A stretch of 64,000 nucleotides of DNA from Methylobacter sp. (GTDB lineage Bacteria; Pseudomonadota; Gammaproteobacteria; Methylococcales; Methylomonadaceae), in assembly GCF_023227905.1 (NCBI RefSeq), contig NZ_JALOCF010000003.1, forward strand, positions 1 through 64,000, written 5' to 3'. The notes under the pieces are model-generated. The model was not told the DNA's origin. It did no database searches and worked only from the letters and a program-made list of their open reading frames with translations. Positions within the stretch are counted from its first letter, which is position 1, and the number at the start of each line of letters is the position of its first letter. The position numbers and the translations under genes were made by a program. Below, piece after piece: positions 16,628 to 24,066 of the stretch.

Positions 16628-18993
16628 GTCTACAAACTTTGAATCCTGAATTACTGAAGAATATCGACGCTTACTGGCGCGCCGCCAACTACCTGTCGGT
16701 CGGCCAGATTTATCTTTACGATAACCCGCTGCTGAAGCGGCCGCTGGCGATCGAAGACGTCAAGCACCTGCTGCTGGGGCATTGGGGCACAATTCCCGGA
16801 CAAAACTTCATTTACGCGCACTTGAACCGGGTCATTAAAAAATACGACCTCAACATGATTTTTATCTCCGGCCCCGGACACGGCGGCTCGACGGTGGTCA
16901 GCAACACTTATCTCGAAGGCACTTACAGCGAAATCTATCCCGACATCAGCCAGGATGAGACCGGGCTGCAAAAATTGTTCAGGCAATTTTCGTTTCCGGG
17001 AGGCATTCCCAGCCACGCGTCGCCGGAATGTCCCGGTTCGATCCATGAAGGCGGCGAGCTGGGCTATTCGCTCAGCCATGCCTTCGGGGCGGTGTTCGAC
17101 AACCCCGACCTGATCGTCGCCTGCGTGGTCGGCGACGGCGAAGCGGAAACCGGGCCGCTGGCCACGGCATGGCATTCGAACAAGTTCCTCGATCCGGTTA
17201 CCGACGGCGCGGTGCTGCCGATCCTGCATCTCAACGGTTACAAGATTGCCAACCCGAGCCTGCTCGCCCGCATCAGCCGCGTGGAATTGGAACAGTTGCT
17301 GCGCGGCTGCGGCTGGATACCCTACTTCGTCGAGGGGCACGAGCCCGAATTAATGCATGAAGCCATGGCCTCGAAGCTCGACATCGCGGTGGAGCAGATC
17401 AATAAAATCCATCATGACGCCCGCGCCAATGATAATTCTACGCGTCCGCGCTGGCCGATGATCGTGCTGGTATCGCCGAAAGGCTGGACCGGGCCGAAGT
17501 CGGTCGACGGCTTGCAGGTTGAAGGCACTTTCCGCTCGCACCAAGTGCCGCTGTCCGATCCGGCCGACCATCCCGAACACCTCAAGCAGTTGGAGGCATG
17601 GCTCAGAAGCTACCGGCCGGAAGAGCTGTTCGATGAACAGGGCCGCCTGAAACCGGCACTGGCCGAACTGGCACCCAAGGGCGAAAGGCGCATGGGCGCT
17701 AATCCAAACGCCAACGGCGGCATTTTGCTCCGCGACCTGAGGCTGCCGGATTTTCGCGAGTACGCGGTCGATATACCGTCACCGGGAACGCGAGGCATCG
17801 GCGATACGCGTGTGCTGGCAAATTTCCTGCGCGATGTGGCGAAGCTGAACGATGAGCAGAGCAATTTCCGGATATTCGGGCCGGACGAAACCATCTCCAA
17901 CGGCCTGAAAGCCGTGTTTGAAACGACCGATCGCCAATGGGACGCCTCGACCGTGCCGAACGACGAATTTCTTGCTCCCAGCGGACGCGTGATGGAGATG
18001 CTCAGTGAACATCAATGCGAAGGCTGGCTCGAGGGCTACCTATTGACCGGACGGCATGGGCTGTTCAACTGCTATGAAGCGTTTATCCATATCGTCGACT
18101 CGATGTTCAACCAGCATGCCAAGTGGCTTAAAGTGACTGCGCAGCTGCCTTGGCGGCATAAGATCGCGTCCTTGAATTACCTGCTGACTTCGCATGTCTG
18201 GCGCCAGGATCACAATGGTTTTACCCATCAGGACCCCGGCTTCATCGATGTCGTCGTCAATAAAAAGGCCGAGATCGTGCGTGTGTACCTGCCGCCGGAT
18301 GCCAACTGTCTGCTGTCGGTGATGGACCACTGCCTGCGCAGCCGCCATTACGTCAATGTGGTGATCGCGGGCAAGCACCCTTCCCCGCAATGGCTAAGCA
18401 TGGACGATGCCGTCAAGCACTGCACCAAGGGCATCGGTATCTGGCAATGGGCCAGCAACGATCATGACGTTGCGCCCGACGTAGTCATGGCCTGTTGCGG
18501 CGACGTGCCGACACTGGAGACGCTGGCCGCGGTTTCGATTATGCGCGAACAGCTGCCCGAACTGAAAATCCGGGTGGTCAATGTCGTCGACCTGATGAAG
18601 CTGCAACCGCAAAACGAACATCCGCACGGCTTGAGCGACATGGACTTCGACGAGCTGTTCACCCAAGACAAGCCGGTCATCTTCGCTTTCCACGCCTATC
18701 CGTGGCTGATCCATCGGCTGACTTACCGGCGCACCAACCACGATAACATCCATGTCCGCGGCTATAAGGAAGAAGGCACCATCACCACGCCTTTCGACAT
18801 GACCGTGCTGAACGATATGGACCGTTTTCATCTGGTCATGGATGCCATCGACCGCCTGCCGCAAACCGGCACCAAAGGGATTTACCTGAAGCAACAGCTC
18901 AAGGACAAGCTGATCGAGCACAAGCAATATATCGCCCGGCATGGTCAGGACCTGCCGGAAATCCGTAACTGGAAGTGGAGTAATTACCAATGA
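16624..18993 (+). CDS. xfp: Xylulose-5-phosphate/fructose-6-phosphate phosphoketolase
   Basis: 789 residues, normal family length. A thiamine-diphosphate enzyme splitting xylulose 5-phosphate (or fructose 6-phosphate) with phosphate to acetyl phosphate and glyceraldehyde 3-phosphate (or erythrose 4-phosphate). Seen: G-P-G-H-G-G near residue 82, S-H-A-S-P-E-C-P-G-S-I-H-E-G-G-E-L-G-Y and the ThDP motif V-G-D-G-E-A-E-T-G-P. The C-terminus holds H-P-H-G-L-S and V-R-G-Y-K-E-E-G-T-I-T-T-P-F-D. Overlaps both neighbours by ATGA. Linked to aldolase, it would give acetyl-CoA precursors without decarboxylation, a shunt known from methanotrophs. Confidence 0.96.
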   Translation: MSLQTLNPELLKNIDAYWRAANYLSVGQIYLYDNPLLKRPLAIEDVKHLLLGHWGTIPGQNFIYAHLNRVIKKYDLNMIFISGPGHGGSTVVSNTYLEGTYSEIYPDISQDETGLQKLFRQFSFPGGIPSHASPECPGSIHEGGELGYSLSHAFGAVFDNPDLIVACVVGDGEAETGPLATAWHSNKFLDPVTDGAVLPILHLNGYKIANPSLLARISRVELEQLLRGCGWIPYFVEGHEPELMHEAMASKLDIAVEQINKIHHDARANDNSTRPRWPMIVLVSPKGWTGPKSVDGLQVEGTFRSHQVPLSDPADHPEHLKQLEAWLRSYRPEELFDEQGRLKPALAELAPKGERRMGANPNANGGILLRDLRLPDFREYAVDIPSPGTRGIGDTRVLANFLRDVAKLNDEQSNFRIFGPDETISNGLKAVFETTDRQWDASTVPNDEFLAPSGRVMEMLSEHQCEGWLEGYLLTGRHGLFNCYEAFIHIVDSMFNQHAKWLKVTAQLPWRHKIASLNYLLTSHVWRQDHNGFTHQDPGFIDVVVNKKAEIVRVYLPPDANCLLSVMDHCLRSRHYVNVVIAGKHPSPQWLSMDDAVKHCTKGIGIWQWASNDHDVAPDVVMACCGDVPTLETLAAVSIMREQLPELKIRVVNVVDLMKLQPQNEHPHGLSDMDFDELFTQDKPVIFAFHAYPWLIHRLTYRRTNHDNIHVRGYKEEGTITTPFDMTVLNDMDRFHLVMDAIDRLPQTGTKGIYLKQQLKDKLIEHKQYIARHGQDLPEIRNWKWSNYQ

Positions 18994-20012
18994 ATGCACA
19001 AGAACTTATAGCTACTGCAAAGAAACTGGTCGCAGACGATAAAGGCCTGCTGGCGATGGATGAAAGTCTTCCGACTTGCAACAAACGCTTTGCCAAGATC
19101 GGCATCCCTCAAACCGTGGAGGCACGGCGAGACTATCGAGAATTGATTGTCACCACATCAAGGCTTAACGAAAGCATTAGCGGGGCGATTTTATCCGACG
19201 AAACGATCCGCCAGCAAAAACAAGACGGTACCGCCTTTGTTAAAATCCTTGCCGACAGCGGCATCATTCCCGGCATTAAAGTTGACGCGGGGACAAAAGA
19301 CCTGGCCGGGCACCCCGGCGAGAAAATAACCGAAGGGTTGGACGGATTGCGCGAGCGTTTGGCTGAATACCGGCAAATGGGCGCCCGATTTGCCAAATGG
19401 CGCGCAATGATTGTTATCGATAACCACATTCCCAGCCGGGGCTGCATTGAAGCCAATGCGCAGGCGCTGGCCCTGTATGCCGCGCTAAGCCAGGAAGCGG
19501 GACTCGTCCCCATCGTCGAGCCGGAAGTGTTGATGGACGGCGACCATACGCTGGAGCGCTGCTTCGAGGTGACGGAAGAAGTCCTGCATACGGTTTTCAA
19601 CCGTCTTTACCGGCAAAAGGTGATGCTGGAAGGCATGCTGCTGAAGCCTAACATGGTGCTTCCGGGATTGGCCTGCTCCAAGCAGGATACTGTGGATGAG
19701 GTTGCCGACGCCACGGTGACCTGCCTTTTGCGGACCGTCCCTGCCGCCGTTCCGGGCATTACGTTTTTGTCGGGCGGGCAATCCTCCGAACTGGCCTCGG
19801 CCCGCTTGAATGCGATGAATGTCCGCTACAAATCGCGTGCGCCATGGGCGCTGTCATTTTCATTTGCTCGCGCCATCCAGCAAGCGGCGATGGAAATTTG
19901 GCACGGCGAACAGGCGAATGTACAGGAGGCGCAGCAAGCTTTGTATCGTCGCGCCAAATGCAACTGGTCGGCGCGCCGCGGCGAATACAGCGATACGATG
20001 GAAAAGGCCTGA
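18990..20012 (+). CDS. Class I fructose-bisphosphate aldolase
   Basis: 340 residues. Cleaves fructose 1,6-bisphosphate to dihydroxyacetone phosphate and glyceraldehyde 3-phosphate through a Schiff base; the lysine is K219 in M-L-L-K-P-N-M-V. The N-terminal G-L-L-A-M-D-E-S motif and L-S-G-G-Q-S-S near residue 256 are typical of the eukaryote-like class I form, so no metal is needed. Last gene of the ATGA-coupled operon; a hairpin 36 nt downstream probably ends the transcript. Confidence 0.94.
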   Translation: MNAQELIATAKKLVADDKGLLAMDESLPTCNKRFAKIGIPQTVEARRDYRELIVTTSRLNESISGAILSDETIRQQKQDGTAFVKILADSGIIPGIKVDAGTKDLAGHPGEKITEGLDGLRERLAEYRQMGARFAKWRAMIVIDNHIPSRGCIEANAQALALYAALSQEAGLVPIVEPEVLMDGDHTLERCFEVTEEVLHTVFNRLYRQKVMLEGMLLKPNMVLPGLACSKQDTVDEVADATVTCLLRTVPAAVPGITFLSGGQSSELASARLNAMNVRYKSRAPWALSFSFARAIQQAAMEIWHGEQANVQEAQQALYRRAKCNWSARRGEYSDTMEKA

Positions 20013-20047
20013 GCATTTCGCTGCTAACGGATAAATACGGCGCCAAG

Positions 20048-20074
20048 AATAAAGCGGCAATCCGCTTTATTTAT
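20048..20074 (+). terminator. Terminator after the aldolase gene
   Basis: A perfect 10-bp stem AATAAAGCGG/CCGCTTTATT with a CAAT loop, followed by TTAT. It closes the carbon operon. Confidence 0.7.
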
Positions 20075-20106
20075 CATGCAAGCGCGAGGCTTACTAATCT
20101 CAGCCG

Positions 20107-20127
20107 TATGTGCTTTACCGTACCGAC
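20107..20127 (+). promoter_or_regulatory. 21-nt stress motif, site E
   Basis: TATGTGCTTTACCGTACC followed by GAC, 172 nt before the BON lipoprotein. It differs from site D at only two positions. A further inverted repeat AGCCGCC/GGCGGCT (20175-20181, 20219-20225) with TGTTTTTG after it lies between this site and the gene and could act as an attenuator. Confidence 0.5.
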
Positions 20128-20298
20128 AAAGGCTATTGTTGCCGTTAAAGTTAAATTCAAGGTTTTTGGCGAATAGCCGCCGAAAAGCCTGAAATAATTC
20201 AAAAACATCATATTATTAGGCGGCTTGTTTTTGTATTTGGACGTTTTTGCCTGTCGAAGGTTTCAGTCAACCTTAGGCATTTAACTGGAGATTTAGCC

Positions 20299-20613
20299 AT
20301 GAAATACCTCATTAGATTTTTTTCCGCATTTTTTTTGGCCTTGACCTTATTGACTGCTTCAGGCTGCGCATCAACGCCCAAAGAGTCAGGAACAGGAGAA
20401 TATATTGACGACAGCGTTATTACCACAAAAGTCAAGGCTGCCTTGGCGGGCGACCCTAGCGTCAGCGCTGCCGAAGTCAACGTCGAAACATTCAAGGGCG
20501 TGGTTCAATTGAGCGGCTTTGTCAGCTCTCGCGCGGAGATGAATAGAGCGGTAGAGGTTGCACGCGGCGTTCAAGGTGTGAAATCAATCAAAAACGACAT
20601 GCGGCTCAAGTAA
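20299..20613 (+). CDS. BON-domain lipoprotein (OsmY-like)
   Basis: 104 residues. A signal peptide with lipobox L-T-A-S-G-C gives a lipid-anchored Cys near residue 25. Residues 35-104 form one BON domain: D-D-S-V-I-T-T-K-V-K-A-A-L, then G-V-V-Q-L-S-G-F-V and V-K-S-I-K-N-D. BON proteins bind phospholipid or stabilise the envelope under osmotic stress. First gene of an operon with DUF883 and YqjE-like proteins, headed by the 21-nt motif. ATG follows TGGAGATTTAGCC. Confidence 0.88.
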   Translation: MKYLIRFFSAFFLALTLLTASGCASTPKESGTGEYIDDSVITTKVKAALAGDPSVSAAEVNVETFKGVVQLSGFVSSRAEMNRAVEVARGVQGVKSIKNDMRLK

Positions 20614-20625
20614 GTGAGGATCGAT

Positions 20626-20847
20626 ATGGAGAGCATAGACACAGCATCTGAATTCGCGCATGAGACTATTGACAAGATAGCCGATGCAGCAAAAGAAACG
20701 TTTGGCGAAAAGGGAGAGCGGCTGAGTGATGCCGAACAGAAAATGATCAATGATCTGCGCGAGTTTATTCACGACAATCCGATCACATCGGTGGGTATCG
20801 CAGTAGCGACAGGATTTATTCTGAGCCGATTGCTGGTCAATCGTTAA
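20626..20847 (+). CDS. DUF883 (ElaB/YqjD-like) protein 5
   Basis: 73 residues from ATG 20626; GTGAGGA lies directly upstream, so the GTG at 20614 is the ribosome site rather than the start. Family layout: amphipathic helix, G-E-K-G-E-R-L-S-D-A-E-Q-K, tail anchor V-G-I-A-V-A-T-G-F-I-L. It lies 12 nt after the BON gene and 11 nt before a YqjE-like gene, like the E. coli yqjD-yqjE-yqjK order. Confidence 0.82.
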   Translation: MESIDTASEFAHETIDKIADAAKETFGEKGERLSDAEQKMINDLREFIHDNPITSVGIAVATGFILSRLLVNR

Positions 20848-20858
20848 GGGGTGTCATC

Positions 20859-21302
20859 ATGGACCATAATGCGGTAAATAGTGAGACGCTTAAACAAACG
20901 GCAACAGACAGCAATCCTGAAAAAAGTGCCAGCATACTGGAAAATGCCCTGGTGCTATGGCAGGAGCTATATGGATTCAGCCATGATTGCTTCCACCTGA
21001 TAGCGCTGGAGGCGCGGCGAGCGGGCAAGAACCTGGTGTATATGCTCATCGCCGGGTTGATCGCTGCCGTCCTGCTGATCGGCTCGTGGTTGGGAGTCGT
21101 AGCTGCTGCCGTACTTTGGCTGATTGAGCATGACGTCACAGCAAGCAGCGCCATACTGCTTGCCGTAGCGCTTACTTTACTGCTCACGCTGATCCTTGTA
21201 GTCGTAATCCACCGTAAGAGCCGTTATCTGCAATTCCCCGCTACTGTTCGCAGTCTTCAGCCGATGCCATCCTCACAGCATCATAATAAAGAGGAGTCTT
21301 GA
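20859..21302 (+). CDS. YqjE-like (DUF1469/holin-superfamily) membrane protein
   Basis: 147 residues. Two strong membrane segments (about residues 64-90 and 96-118) follow an N-terminal amphipathic helix and are followed by a basic tail (H-R-K-S-R). This is the layout of YqjE proteins. Its place after a DUF883 gene supports the assignment. Function is unknown; probably part of a membrane stress complex with its neighbours. Confidence 0.7.
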   Translation: MDHNAVNSETLKQTATDSNPEKSASILENALVLWQELYGFSHDCFHLIALEARRAGKNLVYMLIAGLIAAVLLIGSWLGVVAAAVLWLIEHDVTASSAILLAVALTLLLTLILVVVIHRKSRYLQFPATVRSLQPMPSSQHHNKEES

Positions 21303-21303
21303 G

Positions 21304-21765
21304 ATGCCGCACCTTTTAAACAAAAATCACTCCGCGCTCCTGGAGGATCAAATCGAAGATGCCCAATGGCAAGTGGTGAAACATCACCAAGCGGTCGATT
21401 ACCGAACGAGTGTTTTAGTCCGAAACATATACCGGCAACTGACCGATCCGTCGTCTTTACTGCTGGCGGGCGGGATAGGTTTTATTATCGGCGAACTCAC
21501 TAAGCGCCGGCCTTCCAGTTCTCGTGGCACTGCCGATAAGGCCCACGGCACCCGTACCGAGACCACTAGCCCGTTGAAAGTGGCTTTAAACCTACTAACT
21601 TCGGCGCAGACGTTATACACGGCCTTACCTTTGGCATGGTTAGTGAAGTCCCGCCGCCAGCCGGGTACGTCAACTCAAGCGGCCAAAACGAAATCCCATG
21701 CTGTGCCAACTTCCACAGCCACTTTGAATCGCCGAAAATATAACCGCCGTAAGCCATTATCGTAG
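21304..21765 (+). CDS. YqjK-position protein of unknown function
   Basis: 153 residues, one nucleotide after the YqjE-like gene. An N-terminal helix (L-L-E-D-Q-I-E-D-A-Q-W) is followed by a hydrophobic segment near 52-66 (L-L-L-A-G-G-I-G-F-I-I-G-E-L) and a second near 97-115; the tail is very basic (R-R-K-Y-N-R-R-K). It occupies the yqjK position but similarity to YqjK is only in layout. Confidence 0.6.
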   Translation: MPHLLNKNHSALLEDQIEDAQWQVVKHHQAVDYRTSVLVRNIYRQLTDPSSLLLAGGIGFIIGELTKRRPSSSRGTADKAHGTRTETTSPLKVALNLLTSAQTLYTALPLAWLVKSRRQPGTSTQAAKTKSHAVPTSTATLNRRKYNRRKPLS

Positions 21766-21913
21766 CAAGAGACCTTTTCCTTAATTTGCTGGGAGTATAG
21801 GCAGGAGCATCTCGCCCGGAATGAGTTTACTTTGAGTCCTGATTTCCAGCCCCAGAGATTCGTGTTCTTGCTTTTTGCGCGGTTAATGCATCGCACTGGT
21901 TTGAGATACGCAT

Positions 21914-21946
21914 AAAGAATGGCGGACTATGTGTCCGCCATTCTTT
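21914..21946. terminator. Bidirectional terminator
   Basis: A perfect 14-bp stem AAAGAATGGCGGAC/GTCCGCCATTCTTT around a 5-nt loop, between convergent genes ending at 21765 and 21969. A/T-runs at both ends suit both strands. Confidence 0.8.
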
Positions 21947-21968
21947 ACTGCTATCGGCTGATGGTCAC

Positions 21969-22289
21969 TTATTCTGCGGCTTTTAGATGTGTTACAGCCT
22001 CGTCGGCAGCTTTCTTCGCCATGTCGGCATGCCCTTGCTTGCCATGAGTAATGGCATTATCCAGGCTTGTAATACCGGCATCTAAATGTTCATCCGCGGT
22101 TTTCGCATGGGTTTTGGCTTTCTCGGCATGTTCGACAACAGCGCTTGCATCGTCGGCTTTGGCGGCCTCCTTCGCATGTTTAAGGGCTTGATCTAGATGG
22201 TCGTCATCACCCGCATAGGCACCCAACGAGCCCAAGGTTAAAACAATACCTGCGCATAAACCGGTGAGTTTCATATTAGTAATTTTCAT
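21969..22289 (-). CDS. SmbP-like small metal-binding protein
   Basis: 106 residues from ATG 22289 (AGAGGA 5 nt upstream); ATG 22295 is an alternative. A signal peptide ends near G-A-Y-A. The mature part is an Ala/His-rich helical hairpin with repeated H-A-x-x-A and A-K-T-H-A-K patterns, as in SmbP of Nitrosomonas europaea, a periplasmic protein that binds several divalent metals, mainly copper. In a copper-dependent organism such a protein could buffer periplasmic metal. Monocistronic by position. Confidence 0.75.
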   Translation of the reverse strand: MKITNMKLTGLCAGIVLTLGSLGAYAGDDDHLDQALKHAKEAAKADDASAVVEHAEKAKTHAKTADEHLDAGITSLDNAITHGKQGHADMAKKAADEAVTHLKAAE

Positions 22290-22384
22290 AGTCATCCTCT
22301 GTGCAAAAAATTTAAGAATACCTCATACGCCATGCTGCGCGGACCTGACTTTTCTGACCGGCCTACAAAACCCAGCTGCGTAGT

Positions 22385-22570
22385 TTAGTGCTTTCTAATC
22401 TCCTCCTTAACATCCTCTTTAACATCTCCATAACCTGCTTGGCCTTTGCCCACGTTCTTTTGGACTTTACCTTTTACCTCCAATTCCTCGTTATCCGTTA
22501 TCTTACCGGCGGTTTCTTTGACTTTACCTTTGGCTTGCTCGACTCGGCCTTTAACTTGATCTTTGTTCAT
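22385..22570 (-). CDS. CsbD family stress protein
   Basis: 61 residues from ATG 22570 with GGAGACAGTC upstream. M-N-K-D-Q-V-K-G-R-V-E-Q-A-K-G-K-V-K-E is the CsbD signature, followed by G-K-V-Q-K-N-V-G-K-G-Q. CsbD-like proteins are small, charged, largely disordered and induced by general stress; function is unknown. The 21-nt motif lies 106-126 nt upstream on its own strand. Confidence 0.88.
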   Translation of the reverse strand: MNKDQVKGRVEQAKGKVKETAGKITDNEELEVKGKVQKNVGKGQAGYGDVKEDVKEEIRKH

Positions 22571-22675
22571 GACTGTCTCCAAATAATTAACAAACCATGG
22601 CTACAACGCCATGATTAAAGCGGGGAATAGTTTTTCCCAGCGCATATAAATAAAATATACTCAATGCTGCATTTA

Positions 22676-22696
22676 GTCAGTGCGGTAGCGAACATA
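22676..22696 (-). promoter_or_regulatory. 21-nt stress motif, site F
   Basis: On the minus strand it reads TATGTTCGCTACCGCACTG followed by AC, upstream of csbD. The half-sites GTTCG and CGCAC around the central TA are close to an inverted repeat. An AT-rich run (TATATTTTATTTATAT) between site and gene may hold the -10. Confidence 0.5.
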
Positions 22697-22851
22697 AAAG
22701 ATCAGCTCACTGCTTCATGCGCAGACAGACATAGATTTTCTCTGGGTGGCATTCCATATTAGCGAATGCAGTTGATTAATACGCCGGACCATTAATGGGA
22801 TGGCATCTTTAATGTTCTTGATGGGTGTGTCGAGACCTAATCCATGACTCT

Positions 22852-23472
22852 TTATTTCGTGATTACGCTTTTTTTTGCTCGCTGTTTGGTCTTTTTGGAA
22901 TGGGCGGTGCGGCTCTTTTTCTTGGCGGATTTGGTCACAATCTTGACCTGGGCTGTGCCGTCCGTTTTCATATCAAGTTTATTAGCCGCTGCGCTGGAAA
23001 GATCGATAACTCGATTTTCGGCATAAGGTCCACGGTCATTAATCCTAACCTCGACTTTCTTGTCATTCTCGAGATTGGTCACCTCGGCTTTAGTTCCCAT
23101 CGGTAAACTTGGATGAGCGGCCGTCATCTCTTGCTGGTTAAAGGCTTCGCCGCTGGAAGTCTCCTTGCCATGAAATCCCGGTCCATACCATGAGGCTTCG
23201 CCAACCTCCTTATGAACGGGTGCAGTAGCTGCGCTTTCTTTTTGCTGCTGCGCTTGTTTGGCTTGTTCGTTTGAATGTTCAGAGTTGCAGCCAAGAAGAG
23301 CCAAGGCGCAGATCACAGTTACTGGCAACACGCCTAATAGTTGTTTGCGCAGACATAAGGTGACGCTGGGCGGTATCGTGACATTCCAAGCCCCGTGGTC
23401 TGGAGTGTAAATCAATCGGCATTTCACGTCTTTGGGTGAGGATTCGCAGTGCTGAACTGTCTGATATAGCAT
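22852..23472 (-). CDS. rlpA: RlpA-like septal ring lytic transglycosylase
   Basis: 206 residues. A double-psi beta-barrel spans residues 90-175: G-E-A-S-W-Y-G-P-G-F-H-G start, M-T-A-A-H-P-S-L-P-M-G-T and the catalytic-type R-I-N-D-R-G-P-Y segment. RlpA cleaves naked glycan strands at the septum. A lipobox-like A-L-L-G-C occurs unusually far in, near residue 62, after about 50 extra N-terminal residues; the ATG at 23472 has GCAGGAG upstream but a shorter form may be the functional lipoprotein. The C-terminus is a Lys-rich tail. No SPOR domain, so this is a short form. Confidence 0.85.
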   Translation of the reverse strand: MLYQTVQHCESSPKDVKCRLIYTPDHGAWNVTIPPSVTLCLRKQLLGVLPVTVICALALLGCNSEHSNEQAKQAQQQKESAATAPVHKEVGEASWYGPGFHGKETSSGEAFNQQEMTAAHPSLPMGTKAEVTNLENDKKVEVRINDRGPYAENRVIDLSSAAANKLDMKTDGTAQVKIVTKSAKKKSRTAHSKKTKQRAKKSVITK

Positions 23473-23875
23473 TGTTTTTGCTCCTGCCGGGAAAACTCAG
23501 TCCGTAAGAATGTTCAGTTACCGATAATCAATATAGCATTCGGCTCAGCCGGATATTTATGCCTGGCAAATAACGCTTGCAGGATAATTTGCAAAATATC
23601 CCTTTCCGGTTCCCAAACTATCAGTCAGAGCGGCATGACTGTTGGCTATATTTTTGCCGCAGTGCTCTGTTGGCGAATGTTCGCTACTAAAATTAAGCTA
23701 CGCCGAATCCACGGAAAGGTCTGTACGTTGGCGCACTGTACGCCGAACTGCATCGAGATTAATTTACGAAGTGCGATAGCGCATAAACAGTGAATTTACT
23801 AGCTTTAACATATACCATCACGCAGAATTGGTCACAGAAAAGGCTACGTTTGTCCTGAAAAAAACCACCAAGGAG
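23473..23875. other. Intergenic region, about 400 nt
   Basis: No gene seen. A shorter, poorer relative of the 21-nt motif lies on the minus strand at 23767-23785, and a near-palindrome GTACGTTGGCGCACTGTAC lies around 23727-23745. A frame over the minus strand here and across the tRNA is antisense to tRNA-Val and is rejected. Confidence 0.45.
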
Positions 23876-23903
23876 TTGCGAAACAAAAATCTATAGGTAT
23901 AAT
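23876..23903 (+). promoter_or_regulatory. Promoter of tRNA-Val
   Basis: TTGCGA (23876-23881), a 16-nt spacer and TATAAT (23898-23903). The tRNA starts 26 nt after the -10 box. Confidence 0.65.
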
Positions 23904-23928
23904 ACCCAGCTCGAAGTTGAATAGCTTC

Positions 23929-24005
23929 AGGCGCGTAGCTCAGTTGGTTAGAGCACCACCTTGACATGGTGGGGGTCGGTGGTTCGAGTCCACTCGTGCC
24001 TACCA
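23929..24005 (+). tRNA. tRNA-Val (GAC)
   Basis: 77 nt. Acceptor AGGCGCG pairs with CGTGCCT (one G-T), the anticodon loop TTGACAT gives anticodon GAC, the T-arm contains GGTTCGAGTCC and CCA is encoded at 24003-24005. Confidence 0.95.
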
Positions 24006-24012
24006 AACATTT

Positions 24013-24039
24013 AAAGCACTGCACCGCAGTGCTTTTTTT
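24013..24039 (+). terminator. Terminator after tRNA-Val
   Basis: AAAGCACTGC/GCAGTGCTTT stem with an ACC loop, followed by a T-run. It separates the tRNA from thrS. Confidence 0.85.
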
Positions 24040-24066
24040 ATTGTAGACACCGAACAAAGGTAAAAC

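Noticed and set aside
23818..24057. Minus-strand frame of 79 codons over tRNA-Val
   Set aside because: It is antisense to the tRNA; its central peptide is the well-known false protein made from reversed tRNA genes.
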